This document shows, piece by piece, positions 26,726 to 35,970 of a stretch of DNA of 64,000 bases. A program made the position numbers and the translations under genes. Source of the DNA: Dechloromonas aromatica (nom. nud.) (GTDB lineage Bacteria > Pseudomonadota > Gammaproteobacteria > Burkholderiales > Rhodocyclaceae). The notes below the pieces were generated by a model. That model was not told the DNA's origin. It saw only the letters and a program-made list of their open reading frames with translations, and ran no database searches. The stretch is from the NCBI GenBank assembly GCA_017848965.1, contig JAFIHA010000024.1, forward strand, positions 1 through 64,000, given 5' to 3'. The first letter of the stretch is position 1; every line of letters begins with the position of its first letter.

Positions 26726-27890
26726 GTGGCGGAGGACTACGTTAGGCGAATTTGTGAGCCTCCAGAGGGGGCACGATTTAACAGACCCTGAACGCAAGAA
26801 AGGTTCTATCCCCGTGATGGGGTCAGCCGGACAAAACGGTTTCCATGACACAGCTCTGGCAAAGGGGCCTGGGGTTGTAATCGGTCGGAGCGGTGCCTCT
26901 TTTGGCCAGGTCCATTACACCGTCAGCGACTATTGGCCACATAACACTTGCCTTTATGTCACCGATTTTCATGGCAATCACGAAAGGTTTGCATACTACT
27001 TTCTCAAGAACATCAACTTTGCCGGTTATAACTCAGGTAGCGCGCAACCCTCGCTCAATCGGAACTTCATTTATCCGATTGAGATTACTGTGCCAACGCC
27101 AGAAGAACAACGCGCTATCGCCCACATCCTCGGAACCCTAGACGACAAGATTGAACAGAACCGCCGCACCAACGAAACCCTGGAAGCCATGGCGCGGGCG
27201 ATCTTTAAATCCTGGTTCGTCGACTTCGACCCCGTCCGCGCCAAAGCCAGCGGCGAGCCCCCCGAATCCATCTGCCGCCGCCTGGGGCTCACACCTGAAG
27301 TGCTCGCTTTGTTTCCAGATGGTTTTGAGGAGTCTGAACTTGGCGAGATTCCGAAAGGGTGGAATATCGGCCCACTTGGTGACGTGTTGACCTTCCAACG
27401 TGGCTTCGACCTACCTGCCTCAGAGCGCAAATCTGGCCCGTATCCAGTACTTGCAGCGAGTGGGCCAAGCGGAACCCATAACGAGTGCATGGCACGAGGA
27501 CCTGGGGTAACAACGGGACGAAGCGGCGTTCTGGGCAAGGTATTTTATGTTCATGGGGACTACTGGCCCCTGAATACGTCGCTGTGGGTCAAGGAGTTCA
27601 AAAAAGCGAAGCCAGCTTACGCTTTTCATCTTCTTCAGGGAATCGATTTCAGTAGCTTAAACGCTGGTTCGGCAGTGCCAACTCTCAACCGGAACCATAC
27701 GCACACAGTGCAGGTTCTGATGCCATCGTCGGAAGTGATTGAGCGGTTTGAGTCTATGGCGGTGATGCTTTTGGCTACGCAACGGGAGCTACACGAACAG
27801 TCGGATACTCTCTCAATTCTTCGTGAGGCGCTGCTTCCCAAGCTGCTTTCCGGCAAGCTACAGCTTCCAGCTAAGGAGACCATCGCATGA
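26718..27890 (+). CDS. hsdS: type I restriction-modification system specificity subunit
   Basis: 390 aa with two target-recognition domains (about 1-135 and 215-350), each followed by a helical spacer (EEQRAIAHILGTLDDKIEQN is the central conserved region). The two domains resemble each other: both read QRG-x-DL...ER, then GPGV-x-x-GRSG, DYWP-x-NT and P-x-LNRN. They probably read related half-sites. The recognition domains are visibly lower in GC than the central spacer, as if exchanged by recombination. Overlaps the upstream nuclease gene by 8 bases and the downstream DUF3800 gene by 4. Confidence 0.93.
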   Translation: MSEWRRTTLGEFVSLQRGHDLTDPERKKGSIPVMGSAGQNGFHDTALAKGPGVVIGRSGASFGQVHYTVSDYWPHNTCLYVTDFHGNHERFAYYFLKNINFAGYNSGSAQPSLNRNFIYPIEITVPTPEEQRAIAHILGTLDDKIEQNRRTNETLEAMARAIFKSWFVDFDPVRAKASGEPPESICRRLGLTPEVLALFPDGFEESELGEIPKGWNIGPLGDVLTFQRGFDLPASERKSGPYPVLAASGPSGTHNECMARGPGVTTGRSGVLGKVFYVHGDYWPLNTSLWVKEFKKAKPAYAFHLLQGIDFSSLNAGSAVPTLNRNHTHTVQVLMPSSEVIERFESMAVMLLATQRELHEQSDTLSILREALLPKLLSGKLQLPAKETIA

Positions 27891-28594
27891 ACGGCATCAT
27901 CCACATCTACTGCGACGAATCCTGCCACCTGGAAAACGACAGCCAGAAGGCCATGGTGCTGGGTGCGATATCAGCCCCGGCCTCTCACCGGGCGGCGTTG
28001 GGGCGCAAGGTCAAGGCGGTGCGCGAGCAATTCGGCTTGCCGCCGAGTTTCGAGATCAAGTGGACAAAAATCTCCCCAGCCCGGCTCGATTTCTACCTGG
28101 CTTTGGTGAATCTCTTTTTCAATGAGCCCATGCTGCGTTTTCGTGCGGTCGTGGTGCCTGATAAAGCGGTTCTGGATCATGGGCAGTTCAAACAATCCCA
28201 CGACGATTTCTATTACAAGATGTGGTACTTGCTGCTTACCCATCTGATTGACGATCAGCATTCTTTCCGCATTTTTCTGGACATCAAGGACACGCGTGGT
28301 CAGGCAAAAGTGTGCAAGTTGCACGATGTGCTGTGCAAGACGCATTACGACTTTGATCAACAGCGCATCGCCTCCATTGAGCACGTTCATTCACACGATG
28401 TACCACTACTGCAGATGGCTGATTTGATGATCGGCGCACTGTCATATTTACACCGTGGCCTTGATGGTTCACCCGCCAAGCGGGCGGTCATCGAGGAGAT
28501 CAGGGCGAGGAGTGGCCATAAACTTCTGCGGTCAACCCTGCCGAGGGCCGAGAAAATGAATCTGCTGGTTTGGTGCCCCAAGTCCGAACTATGA
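27887..28594 (+). CDS. DUF3800 domain-containing protein
   Basis: 235 aa. IHIYCDESCHLEND at the N-terminus, FLDIKDTRGQAK in the middle and VPLLQMADLMIGALSYLHRG near the C-terminus supply the acidic residues of DUF3800, a family thought to have an RNase H-like fold and common in defence and mobile loci. Catalytic activity is inferred only. ATG overlaps the hsdS stop (ATGA) and its stop overlaps the next gene likewise, so it is part of the restriction operon. Low GC like hsdS. Confidence 0.9.
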   Translation: MNGIIHIYCDESCHLENDSQKAMVLGAISAPASHRAALGRKVKAVREQFGLPPSFEIKWTKISPARLDFYLALVNLFFNEPMLRFRAVVVPDKAVLDHGQFKQSHDDFYYKMWYLLLTHLIDDQHSFRIFLDIKDTRGQAKVCKLHDVLCKTHYDFDQQRIASIEHVHSHDVPLLQMADLMIGALSYLHRGLDGSPAKRAVIEEIRARSGHKLLRSTLPRAEKMNLLVWCPKSEL

Positions 28595-29070
28595 GCCAGC
28601 CACCGGAACTGCTCTCTTTTGCTGGCGATTGGTCTCGTTATGAGGACGAGATTTATGAAGCCTTTCTCGAATCCTTCGTTCGGGCTGATATTCAGTTTCG
28701 CGGCTGGTGGGTAAGTGCGCAATTCCGGCCTGAAACGAGAGGGAAGGGTTTCAGCTTCTGGCATACGATTTCCGAAGCACTTGATCGGAACAATCGAAAT
28801 GAAGATGACCGGATTCCCGATTTGCGGCGCTGCGAGCGGATTCTATGGATCAGTTGGGTGATCGAAAATGCTGGTCAGGCAGGCTTTCCTTGGTGGGAAA
28901 ACCAACGCCAAGGAAATACGCATGTGGTGATCTGGGCACAGTCGCATGATTTTGCTGTGGTCCTCGCCAAGCGCAAAGACTATTACGTGTTGAAAACGGC
29001 CTACGCCGAAATCAAGTCGCACAGAAGAAAGACTTTCGAAGCCGAGAGGGAGGCTTTTTGTGGGCCATGA
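28591..29070 (+). CDS. hypothetical protein, possible BECR-fold (barnase/RelE-like) nuclease
   Basis: 159 aa, no confident family. Tryptophan-rich N-terminal half (FRGWWVSAQFRPETRGKGFS), then RRCERILWISWVIENAG, and a C-terminal strand-rich part ending DYYVLKTAYAEIKSHRRKTF. WEN followed by a hydrophobic strand, VVLAKR and YYVLKTAY resembles phage-type barnase/EndoU/colicin/RelE-like RNases, which is my inference. It overlaps DUF3800 by 4 bases and is the last gene before a 147-base gap leading to hsdR. GC content is the lowest in the island together with DUF3800. Confidence 0.6.
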   Translation: MSQPPELLSFAGDWSRYEDEIYEAFLESFVRADIQFRGWWVSAQFRPETRGKGFSFWHTISEALDRNNRNEDDRIPDLRRCERILWISWVIENAGQAGFPWWENQRQGNTHVVIWAQSHDFAVVLAKRKDYYVLKTAYAEIKSHRRKTFEAEREAFCGP

Positions 29071-29217
29071 AAGGCTGAAGCCCCACGACATTACTATCGC
29101 AGGGCTTCGTATGCTCCTTCCACACTTGGTGGATGAGACTGGGTTCGATTATAGGTGTCGACGGTACAGGCGTCAATTTGAAGTTGTGTTTTGCTCTGAT
29201 TTTAAAGGCGATTTCGT

Positions 29218-32200
29218 ATGACCGAATCCGACCTCGAACAGCTCGCGCTCACCTGGTTCCAGGACACCGGCTGGGAATACCGTCACGGTCCGGACATCGC
29301 GCCGGATAGCGAGACGCCCGAGCGCAGCGATTACCGCCAGGTGCTGCTGCCCGGCCAGTTGCGCGCGGCGCTGGGGCGGCTGAATCCCGATGTTCCGGCG
29401 GCGGTGCTCGACGACGTGGCGCATCACCTCGCCAAGCCCGACCATCCGTCCCTGATCCAGAGCAACCGCGCTTTCCACGAAGCGCTGATCGACGGCGTGC
29501 CGGTCGAGGTGGAGGGCGAGGGCGGACGGCGTGGCGACCGGGTGCGCCTGGTCGATTTCGCGAATCCGGGGCGCAATCGTTTCGTGGTGGTCAATCAATT
29601 CACCATCCAGGGCAGCAAGCAGCCGCGCCGGCCCGATCTGGTCTGCTTCATCAATGGGCTGCCGATTGCGGTGATCGAACTGAAGAACGCCGCTTCCGAG
29701 CAGGTGGACATCTGGTCGGCTTTCAACCAGTTGGCAACCTACAAGGAGGAGATTGCCGATCTCTTCGTTTTCAACGAGGCGCTGGTGATTTCGGATGGGG
29801 TGCAGGCCCGCATCGGTTCGTTGACCGCCAGCCGCGAGCGTTATCTGCCGTGGCGCACGGTGAAGAACGAGAACGACCGGCCGCTGCTGGAATTCGAGCT
29901 GGAAAATGTGGTACGCGGCTTTTTCGCGCCCGAGTTGCTGCTCGATTACCTGCGCTATTTCGTGCTGTTCGAGACCTTCGACGGCAAGCTGATCAAGAAG
30001 ATTGCCGGCTACCACCAGTTCCATGCCGTGCGCGAGGCGGTGCGGGCGACGGTGACGGCGGCGACCTTGCCGCTGTTGCCCGAGGGCAGCCGGGTGGAAG
30101 AGCCGCGCGCCACCTACGGCAAGCGGGTCGAGGCGCGCAAGGGCGGGATCGTCTGGCATACCCAGGGTTCGGGCAAGAGCATTTCGATGGTCTGCTTTGC
30201 CGCCAAGCTGATGCAGCAGCCGGAGATGCAGAACCCGACGCTGGTCGTGGTGACCGACCGCAACGATCTCGACGGCCAGTTGTTCCAGACCTTTGCCGGG
30301 GCGCGGGCGTTGCTGAAGGAGATGCCGCAACAGGCGTCCGACCGCGACGAGTTGCGCGCCTTGCTCGACGGTCGACCGTCCGGCGGCATCATTTTCACGA
30401 CCGTGCAGAAATTCGCACCGGGGCCGGATGAGGCGGTCTTCCCGCTGCTGTCAGCGCGCACCAACATCGTCGTCATCGCCGACGAGGCGCACCGCTCGCA
30501 GTACGGTTTTCGCGCCGTGTTGGACAAGAAGACCGGCCAGTACAAGTACGGTTTCGCCAAGCATCTGCGCGATGCCTTGAAGAACGCCACTTTCGTCGGT
30601 TTCACCGGGACGCCGGTGGAGAGTAGCGACAAGGACACGCGCACGGTGTTCGGCGACTACGTCAGCATCTACGACATCCAGGATGCGGTGGATGACGGCG
30701 CCACGGTGCCGATCTACTACGAGAGCCGCCTGGCCCGGCTGGACCTCAACCAGGCCGAGATGGAACGGCTCAACAGCGATGTCGAAGAGGTGTTTGAGGA
30801 CGAGGAAGACGTGGCGCTGCGCGAGGCCGCCAAGACGCGCTGGGCGGCGCTGGAAAAGCTGGTCGTCGCGCAGCCGCGCATCGACCAGGTGGCGGCGGAC
30901 ATCGTGCAGCACTTTGAGGCGCGCAATACGGCGGTGGCCGGCAAGGGCATGATCGTCGGCATGAGCCGCGACATCTGCGCCCGGCTCTACCAGGCAATTG
31001 TTGCGCTGCGCCCCGAATGGCACAGCGATGACCCGGCGCAGGGCGCGATCAAGGTGGTGATGACCGGCTCGGCGGCGGATAGCGAACTGCTGCGCCCACA
31101 TATCTACAACGCGGCCACCAAGAAGCTGCTGGAAAAGCGTTTCAAGGATGCCAACGACAGCCTCAAGCTGGTGATCGTGCGCGACATGTGGCTGACCGGC
31201 TTCGACGTGCCTTGTCTGCATACGATGTACGTGGACAAGCCGATGCGCGACCACAACCTGATGCAGGCCATCGCGCGGGTGAATCGCGTCTTCCGCGACA
31301 AGGAAGGCGGGCTGGTGGTCGATTACATCGGGATTGCCGCCGAGTTGCGCAATGCCTTGAAGGCCTACACCGAAAGCCGGGGCAAGGGGCAGCCGACGCT
31401 GGATGCGGCAGAGGCGCTGGCCAAGCTGAAAGAGTTGATGGATGTGGCGCGCGGGCTGCTGCATGGCTTCGAATTCGGCGCCTTTGCCACGCAGGCGGTG
31501 GCCTTGCTGCTGCCGGCGGCCAATTTCGTGCTCGGGCTGGAGGACGGCAAGAAGCGCTGGGCCGACGTGGTGCTGGCCATCACCAAGGCGTTTTCGCTGT
31601 GCGGCACGCTCGACGAGGCGCTGGCCTTGCGCGAGGAAATCGCTTTCTTCCAGGCGATCAAGGCGGTGATCGCCAAGGCGACGACTTCTGAAAAGCGCTT
31701 GTCGGAAGATCAGAAAAATGCCGTCCTCAAGCAGATTCTCGACAATGCCGTGGTGGCCGAGGGCGTCGAGGACATCTTCAAGCTGGCCGGGCTGGAGCGG
31801 CCGGACATCGGCATTCTTTCCGACGCCTTTCTTGAAGAAGTGCGCAGCCTGCCGCAACGCAATTTTGCGGTGGAGTTGTTGCAGAAGCTGCTCAACGACG
31901 AAGTGAAATCCCGTTCGCGGACCAATGTGGTGCTCGAACGCAAGTTCAGCGAGCGCCTGCAGGCGGCGCTCAACCGCTACCGTGGCCGGGCCATCGAAAG
32001 CGCCCAGGTGATCGAGGAACTGATCGCCATGGCCAAGGAGTTCCGCGCCGCCGCCCAGCGCGGCGATGCGCTGGGGCTCAACGAATCCGAACTGGCTTTC
32101 TACGACGCGCTGGCCGACAACGAAAGCGCGGTGCGCGAAATGGGCGACGAAATGCTGAAGAAGATCGCCCATGAGCTGACCGAAAAGCTGCGCAACAGCA

Positions 32201-32361
32201 CGACCGTCGACTGGCAGAAGCGGGACAGCGTGCGCGCCCGTTTGCGCAACCTGGTGCGCATCACCCTGCGCCGCTACAAGTACCCGCCGGAGATGCAGGA
32301 AGAGGCGATCCGGCTGGTGCTGGATCAGGCGGAGCGGCTTTCGGATGCGTGGTCGCGTTGA
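29218..32361 (+). CDS. hsdR: type I restriction endonuclease, HsdR subunit
   Basis: 1047 aa. N-terminal nuclease domain with RPDLVCFINGLPIAVIELKN (Asp140, Glu-x-Lys about 156-158), then the translocase: Walker A HTQGSGKS (about 313-320), ADEAHRS (about 420), FTGTP (about 462) and ARVNR (about 686). The C-terminal helical region docks on HsdM. Family: HsdR of the type I enzymes without large N-terminal fusions. ATG at 29218 follows AAAGG; TTGAAG-17-TTTAAA at 29178-29206 is a weak possible promoter of its own. High GC, unlike the three genes just upstream. Confidence 0.96.
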   Translation: MTESDLEQLALTWFQDTGWEYRHGPDIAPDSETPERSDYRQVLLPGQLRAALGRLNPDVPAAVLDDVAHHLAKPDHPSLIQSNRAFHEALIDGVPVEVEGEGGRRGDRVRLVDFANPGRNRFVVVNQFTIQGSKQPRRPDLVCFINGLPIAVIELKNAASEQVDIWSAFNQLATYKEEIADLFVFNEALVISDGVQARIGSLTASRERYLPWRTVKNENDRPLLEFELENVVRGFFAPELLLDYLRYFVLFETFDGKLIKKIAGYHQFHAVREAVRATVTAATLPLLPEGSRVEEPRATYGKRVEARKGGIVWHTQGSGKSISMVCFAAKLMQQPEMQNPTLVVVTDRNDLDGQLFQTFAGARALLKEMPQQASDRDELRALLDGRPSGGIIFTTVQKFAPGPDEAVFPLLSARTNIVVIADEAHRSQYGFRAVLDKKTGQYKYGFAKHLRDALKNATFVGFTGTPVESSDKDTRTVFGDYVSIYDIQDAVDDGATVPIYYESRLARLDLNQAEMERLNSDVEEVFEDEEDVALREAAKTRWAALEKLVVAQPRIDQVAADIVQHFEARNTAVAGKGMIVGMSRDICARLYQAIVALRPEWHSDDPAQGAIKVVMTGSAADSELLRPHIYNAATKKLLEKRFKDANDSLKLVIVRDMWLTGFDVPCLHTMYVDKPMRDHNLMQAIARVNRVFRDKEGGLVVDYIGIAAELRNALKAYTESRGKGQPTLDAAEALAKLKELMDVARGLLHGFEFGAFATQAVALLLPAANFVLGLEDGKKRWADVVLAITKAFSLCGTLDEALALREEIAFFQAIKAVIAKATTSEKRLSEDQKNAVLKQILDNAVVAEGVEDIFKLAGLERPDIGILSDAFLEEVRSLPQRNFAVELLQKLLNDEVKSRSRTNVVLERKFSERLQAALNRYRGRAIESAQVIEELIAMAKEFRAAAQRGDALGLNESELAFYDALADNESAVREMGDEMLKKIAHELTEKLRNSTTVDWQKRDSVRARLRNLVRITLRRYKYPPEMQEEAIRLVLDQAERLSDAWSR

Positions 32362-32512
32362 AGACTATGCAAAGAAATTGAAACCTCAGGTAGAGAACTG
32401 ACAGGTTTTTCTGTCGTACAGGTGGAGAGGGTGCTGCACATTCTTGCCGGTTTTGCCGCCGGCCTTGCCGGGCAGACGTCCCTCCGTTGATTGGATGAGA
32501 GAGCCGTAGCGA

Positions 32513-33409
32513 TCAAAACTCCGACCGCTCCTGCAGCATCTCGACAAAAGCCTTCAGCCCGGCCGGCATCAGCTTGCGGCTCGGGTAGTACAGGTAAAAG
32601 CCGGGAATTTCCGGGCACCAGTCGTCCAGCACCGTTTGCATGCGCCCTGCCGCGATTGGCGCCGCCGCGTACTGGGCATAGACGTAGGCGAGCCCGAGAC
32701 CTTGTTCCGCCGCCGCGATCATCAGCGGCATCTGGCCGACGCTGACCGGTCCGTCGACTTCGATTTCGAACTGCTCGCTGCCGCGGGCGAATTCCCAGCG
32801 ATAGAAACTGCCGTTGGGGAAACGGATGCGGATGCAGCGGTGCTGCTGTAGTTCGCGCGGGCATTCGGGTACGCCGTGCGCCGCCAGATAGTCGGGCGAG
32901 GCGACCACGACAAAGCGCTGGGGCGGGCCGAGCGGTACGGCGACCATGTCCTGCTGCAGGCTTTCGCCGAAGCGGACGCCGGCATCGAAGCCGGTGGCGA
33001 CGATATCGACGAAGGCGTCGTCGGCCACCAGTTCGATACGCATGCCCGGGTTGGACCGCAGAAAGCGCCCGAGCAGCGGCGCCAGCACCAGTTCGCACGC
33101 CGCTCGTGGCGCGTTGATGCGCAGCGTGCCGAGCGGCGAGTCGCGGAAGGCATTGACTTCGTCGAGCGCGCCGTGGATCTCCTGCAGGGCGGGCGAGAGG
33201 CGGTCGAGCAGGCGCTTGCCGGCCTCGGTCGGCGCCACGCTGCGTGTCGTCCGGTTGAGCAGGCGGACGCCGAGCCGGGCCTCCAGGCCGCGCAAGGCGT
33301 GACTCAGCGCCGACGGTGAAACGCCAAGTTCGGCGGCCGCCTTGCGAAAGCTGCGCAGGCGGGCGACGGCGGCAAACGACTGGAGGTCGGCAAGGCTGGC
33401 GGGATTCAT
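32513..33409 (-). CDS. LysR family transcriptional regulator
   Basis: 298 aa. N-terminal winged helix (about 1-62; FRKAAAELGVSPSALSHALR is the helix-turn-helix) and a periplasmic-binding-like effector domain from about 90. The linker and RPRAA-type sequence fit the subgroup that controls divergently placed SDR and aldo/keto reductase genes. Start 33409 is selected because MNPASLADLQSFAAVARL is the usual LysR start; an upstream in-frame ATG at 33715 would extend through the divergent gene. It is transcribed away from the SDR gene and probably regulates it and itself. Confidence 0.93.
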   Translation of the reverse strand: MNPASLADLQSFAAVARLRSFRKAAAELGVSPSALSHALRGLEARLGVRLLNRTTRSVAPTEAGKRLLDRLSPALQEIHGALDEVNAFRDSPLGTLRINAPRAACELVLAPLLGRFLRSNPGMRIELVADDAFVDIVATGFDAGVRFGESLQQDMVAVPLGPPQRFVVVASPDYLAAHGVPECPRELQQHRCIRIRFPNGSFYRWEFARGSEQFEIEVDGPVSVGQMPLMIAAAEQGLGLAYVYAQYAAAPIAAGRMQTVLDDWCPEIPGFYLYYPSRKLMPAGLKAFVEMLQERSEF

Positions 33410-33415
33410 GATTGA

Positions 33416-33428
33416 TGAGGAATTCTCA
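33416..33428. promoter_or_regulatory. candidate LysR box
   Basis: TGAG-N5-CTCA, which satisfies the T-N11-A rule of LysR sites, located 7 bases upstream of the lysR start in the lysR/SDR intergenic region. Single imperfectly supported site. Confidence 0.45.
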
Positions 33429-33521
33429 GTAGCCTGTAAAGCAATGTGCGGATTGTTGCACGGTTGGACAGGGCGTAGCCTGTTTTCCGTCCTATCCCCA
33501 ACCCTCTCAATGGAGAACAAC

Positions 33522-34289
33522 ATGCAAAATATTCTGGCTGACCTGTCCGGCAAAACCATCCTCGTTACTGGCGCCTCGTCCGGCATCGGCGCCGCCACCG
33601 CCCTGGCACTTGGCCGGGCCGGGGCCAGGGTGGCGCTGGCCGCCCGCCGTCTGGCGGCGCTGGAAGACCTGGTGGCGCAGATTCGTGCCGACGGCGGCGA
33701 CGCCATCGCGATCAAGACCGACGTGGCCGTCGAAGCCGATGTCGCGAACGCCGTGGCGCAGACCGTCGCTCACTTCGGCCGCCTCGACGGCGCCTTCAAC
33801 AACGCCGGCGTGCTGGGCAAGGTGGCGCCGATTCATGAACTGAGCAGCGCCGATTTCGCCGAGGTCATGCAGGCCAACGTCTATGGCGTGTTCTGGTCGC
33901 TCAAGTACGAAATGGCGGCGATGCTGAAGACGGGCGGCGGCGCCATCGTCAATACGGCTTCCGTCGTCGCCCAGATCGGCTTCGCCAACTTTGCGGCCTA
34001 TACGGCGAGCAAGCACGCCGTGCTCGGCCTGACCCGCAGCGCCGCGCTCGAAGGCTTCCAGCAGGGAATCCGGGTCAATGCGGTGAATCCCGGGCCGATC
34101 GTTACGCCGATGGCCGAGATCGGTTTTGGCGGCCTGGAAAATCTCGAAGCCTCGCTCAAGGGCAGCCCGGCCGGCCGTCCCGGGCAGCCGGAGGAAATCG
34201 CCGGGCCGGTGCTCTTCCTGCTTTCCTCGGCGGCCAGCTACATCAACGGCCAGGGCTTCGCCATCGACGGCGGCTACACCGTTCAGTAA
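33522..34289 (+). CDS. SDR family oxidoreductase
   Basis: 255 aa classical short-chain dehydrogenase. NAD(P) motif TGASSGIG (about 15-22), NNAG-x-L at about 90, catalytic Ser-Tyr-Lys in NTASVVAQ...YTASKHA, and the C-terminal INGQGFAIDGGYTVQ. Substrate unknown. The ATG at 33522 has GGAG six bases upstream; an ATG four codons earlier also fits. It is divergent from lysR and 12 bases upstream of an aldo/keto reductase, so the two reductases are one LysR-controlled unit. Confidence 0.93.
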   Translation: MQNILADLSGKTILVTGASSGIGAATALALGRAGARVALAARRLAALEDLVAQIRADGGDAIAIKTDVAVEADVANAVAQTVAHFGRLDGAFNNAGVLGKVAPIHELSSADFAEVMQANVYGVFWSLKYEMAAMLKTGGGAIVNTASVVAQIGFANFAAYTASKHAVLGLTRSAALEGFQQGIRVNAVNPGPIVTPMAEIGFGGLENLEASLKGSPAGRPGQPEEIAGPVLFLLSSAASYINGQGFAIDGGYTVQ

Positions 34290-34301
34290 AGGACCATCAA
34301 C

Positions 34302-35294
34302 ATGCAAACCCGCTTTCTCGGTCAGCAACGGCTGCCGGTCTCCGCCATCGGCCTCGGCTGCATGGGGATGAGCGAATTCTATGGCGCCAGCGACGATGCC
34401 GAATCCCTGCGCACGCTGGCCCGGGCGCTCGAACTCGGCATCAATTTCTTCGACAGCGCCGACACCTACGGTCATGGCCACAACGAAAGCCTGCTCGGCC
34501 GTTTTCTCAAGGAAGGCGGCGCGGCGCGCCGGCAGCAGGTGGTGATTGCCTGCAAGTTCGGCATCGTCCGCGAGCCCGGCAAGTACGAGCGACGTATCGA
34601 CAACAGCCCGGCCTACATCCGCCAGGCCTGCGAGGCCTCGCTGCAACGTCTTGGTATCGAGCAGATCGACCTCTATTACTGCCATCGTCGCAACCCGGAA
34701 GTACCCATCGAGGAGATGATGGGGGCGCTGGCGCAACTGGTCGCTGCCGGCAAGGTCCGCCAGATCGGTCTTTCCGAAGTGTCGGCGGCGACCTTGCGGC
34801 AAGCCGGCGCGGTGCATCCGGTGGCCGCCGTGCAAAGCGAATATTCCCTGTGGACGCGCGAGGCCGAGCGCGAAATGCTCGCCATCTGCGCCGAGCTGGG
34901 CACGACCTTTGTCGCTTACAGTCCGCTCGGTCGCGCCTTCCTGAGCGGCGCCGTGCACTCCGGGCAACTGGCCGAGGGCGATTTCCGCAAGCACAACCCG
35001 CGCTTCGTCGGCGCGGCGGAAAAGATCAACGCCCAACTGGTCGCCGAACTCGGCCGCTTTGCCGCGGCCCGCGGCCTCAGCAACGCCCAGGTGGCGCTTG
35101 CCTGGCTGCTCGGCAAGCAGCCGCATGTCGTGCCGATTCCGGGCACCCGACGCATCGCCTATCTTGAGCAGAATGCCGGCGCCGCGGCGGTATCGCTCAA
35201 GCCGGAGGAGATCGCCGAACTCGACCGGATGTTCGCCCCTGAACGGGTCGCCGGGGCGCGTTATGCCGAGGCCGGCATGGTCGGCATCGAATAG
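34302..35294 (+). CDS. aldo/keto reductase
   Basis: 330 aa. Starts MQTRFLGQQRLPVSAIGLGCMGMS, typical of the YajO/pyridoxal-reductase-like group. Catalytic residues are Asp and Tyr of FFDSADTYGHG, Lys of VIACKFG and His of IDLYYCHR. NADPH is bound in the C-terminal part (VPIPGTRR). Substrate not predictable. ATG follows a 12-base gap after the SDR gene. Transcription probably ends at the hairpin at 35337-35370. Confidence 0.93.
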   Translation: MQTRFLGQQRLPVSAIGLGCMGMSEFYGASDDAESLRTLARALELGINFFDSADTYGHGHNESLLGRFLKEGGAARRQQVVIACKFGIVREPGKYERRIDNSPAYIRQACEASLQRLGIEQIDLYYCHRRNPEVPIEEMMGALAQLVAAGKVRQIGLSEVSAATLRQAGAVHPVAAVQSEYSLWTREAEREMLAICAELGTTFVAYSPLGRAFLSGAVHSGQLAEGDFRKHNPRFVGAAEKINAQLVAELGRFAAARGLSNAQVALAWLLGKQPHVVPIPGTRRIAYLEQNAGAAAVSLKPEEIAELDRMFAPERVAGARYAEAGMVGIE

Positions 35295-35336
35295 GGCGTC
35301 GCGGGCAGCTAAACTTTCCGTAGCAGTTCAGTTGGC

Positions 35337-35370
35337 AAAGGCCCTTGTCGGAAAAGGCGAGGGCCTTTTA
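35337..35370 (+). terminator. rho-independent terminator after the aldo/keto reductase
   Basis: Arms AAAGGCCCT (35337-35345) and AGGGCCTTT (35360-35368), 14-base loop, followed by a short T run. It lies 43 bases beyond the stop. Confidence 0.7.
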
Positions 35371-35469
35371 CATAGGGCGTTCGTTGACCGGGACAGGTAT
35401 CGTTACCCGCGTCTGGTTCGGCTCCCGATTGTTGCGAGTGGCCCGAGGTCTTTGGGGCCGGCGTGCGGG

Positions 35470-35970
35470 CTAGAGGAACAGCAGCAACAAGTAGATCTCG
35501 CCGCACAGAAGCAGCATGCAGCCGCCCAGAAGCAGCCCGAACAGGCCGCCAAGCCAGTACCGTTCCTTTTTCAGGTGGTCGCCGGCAAGCAGGGCCAGGA
35601 CGCCGGAGACGACAAGGCTCGGGCTGATGAACATGATACCGGTCAGCAGGATGAAGAAGCCGCTGCCCCAGCCGCCGGGGCCGCCGTGGCCAGGGGTGCC
35701 GAAGTGGGTTGCGAGGAAAATGCTGAACGGCGCGAACAGTCCTCCTGCCCACCAAAAAAGTTTGGCCAGGGGCAGGAGCGGATTTTTCGGTGGGTCGGAG
35801 CGGGGAGGGCGGGTCTTCACGGGACGCTCTGGGACAATGCCCTTCTTGAATGCCGCCAGTTCGTGTCCGGTGGCGCAGGCCGGAAAATCGCAGGCGGCGC
35901 AGGATTCGGTGCCGGCAGCGTTGTGCTGTTGGCAGTTCTGACAAGTCCAGCGATAGGATGGCGGGGACAT
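35470..35970 (-). CDS. zinc-ribbon membrane protein
   Basis: 166 aa, no named family. The N-terminus has two CxxC pairs (WTCQNCQQHN and SCAACDFPAC), as in RanBP2-type zinc ribbons. Then a basic, proline-rich linker (VKTRPPRSDPPKNP) and three hydrophobic segments: about 70-87, 103-127 and 137-166 (YWLGGLFGLLLGGCMLLLCG). Function unknown. Single gene between an aldo/keto reductase terminator and the FIST operon, transcribed towards the former. Confidence 0.75.
   Translation of the reverse strand: MSPPSYRWTCQNCQQHNAAGTESCAACDFPACATGHELAAFKKGIVPERPVKTRPPRSDPPKNPLLPLAKLFWWAGGLFAPFSIFLATHFGTPGHGGPGGWGSGFFILLTGIMFISPSLVVSGVLALLAGDHLKKERYWLGGLFGLLLGGCMLLLCGEIYLLLLFL

Noticed and set aside
29077-29108. 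GAAGCCC/GGGCTTC hairpin between the 159-aa gene and hsdR
   Set aside because: 18-base loop and no T tract; not convincing as a terminator.
32405-32425. CTGT-N3-ACAG repeat after hsdR
   Set aside because: Short, and lacks the flanking ATTT/AAAT of the GbsR operators.
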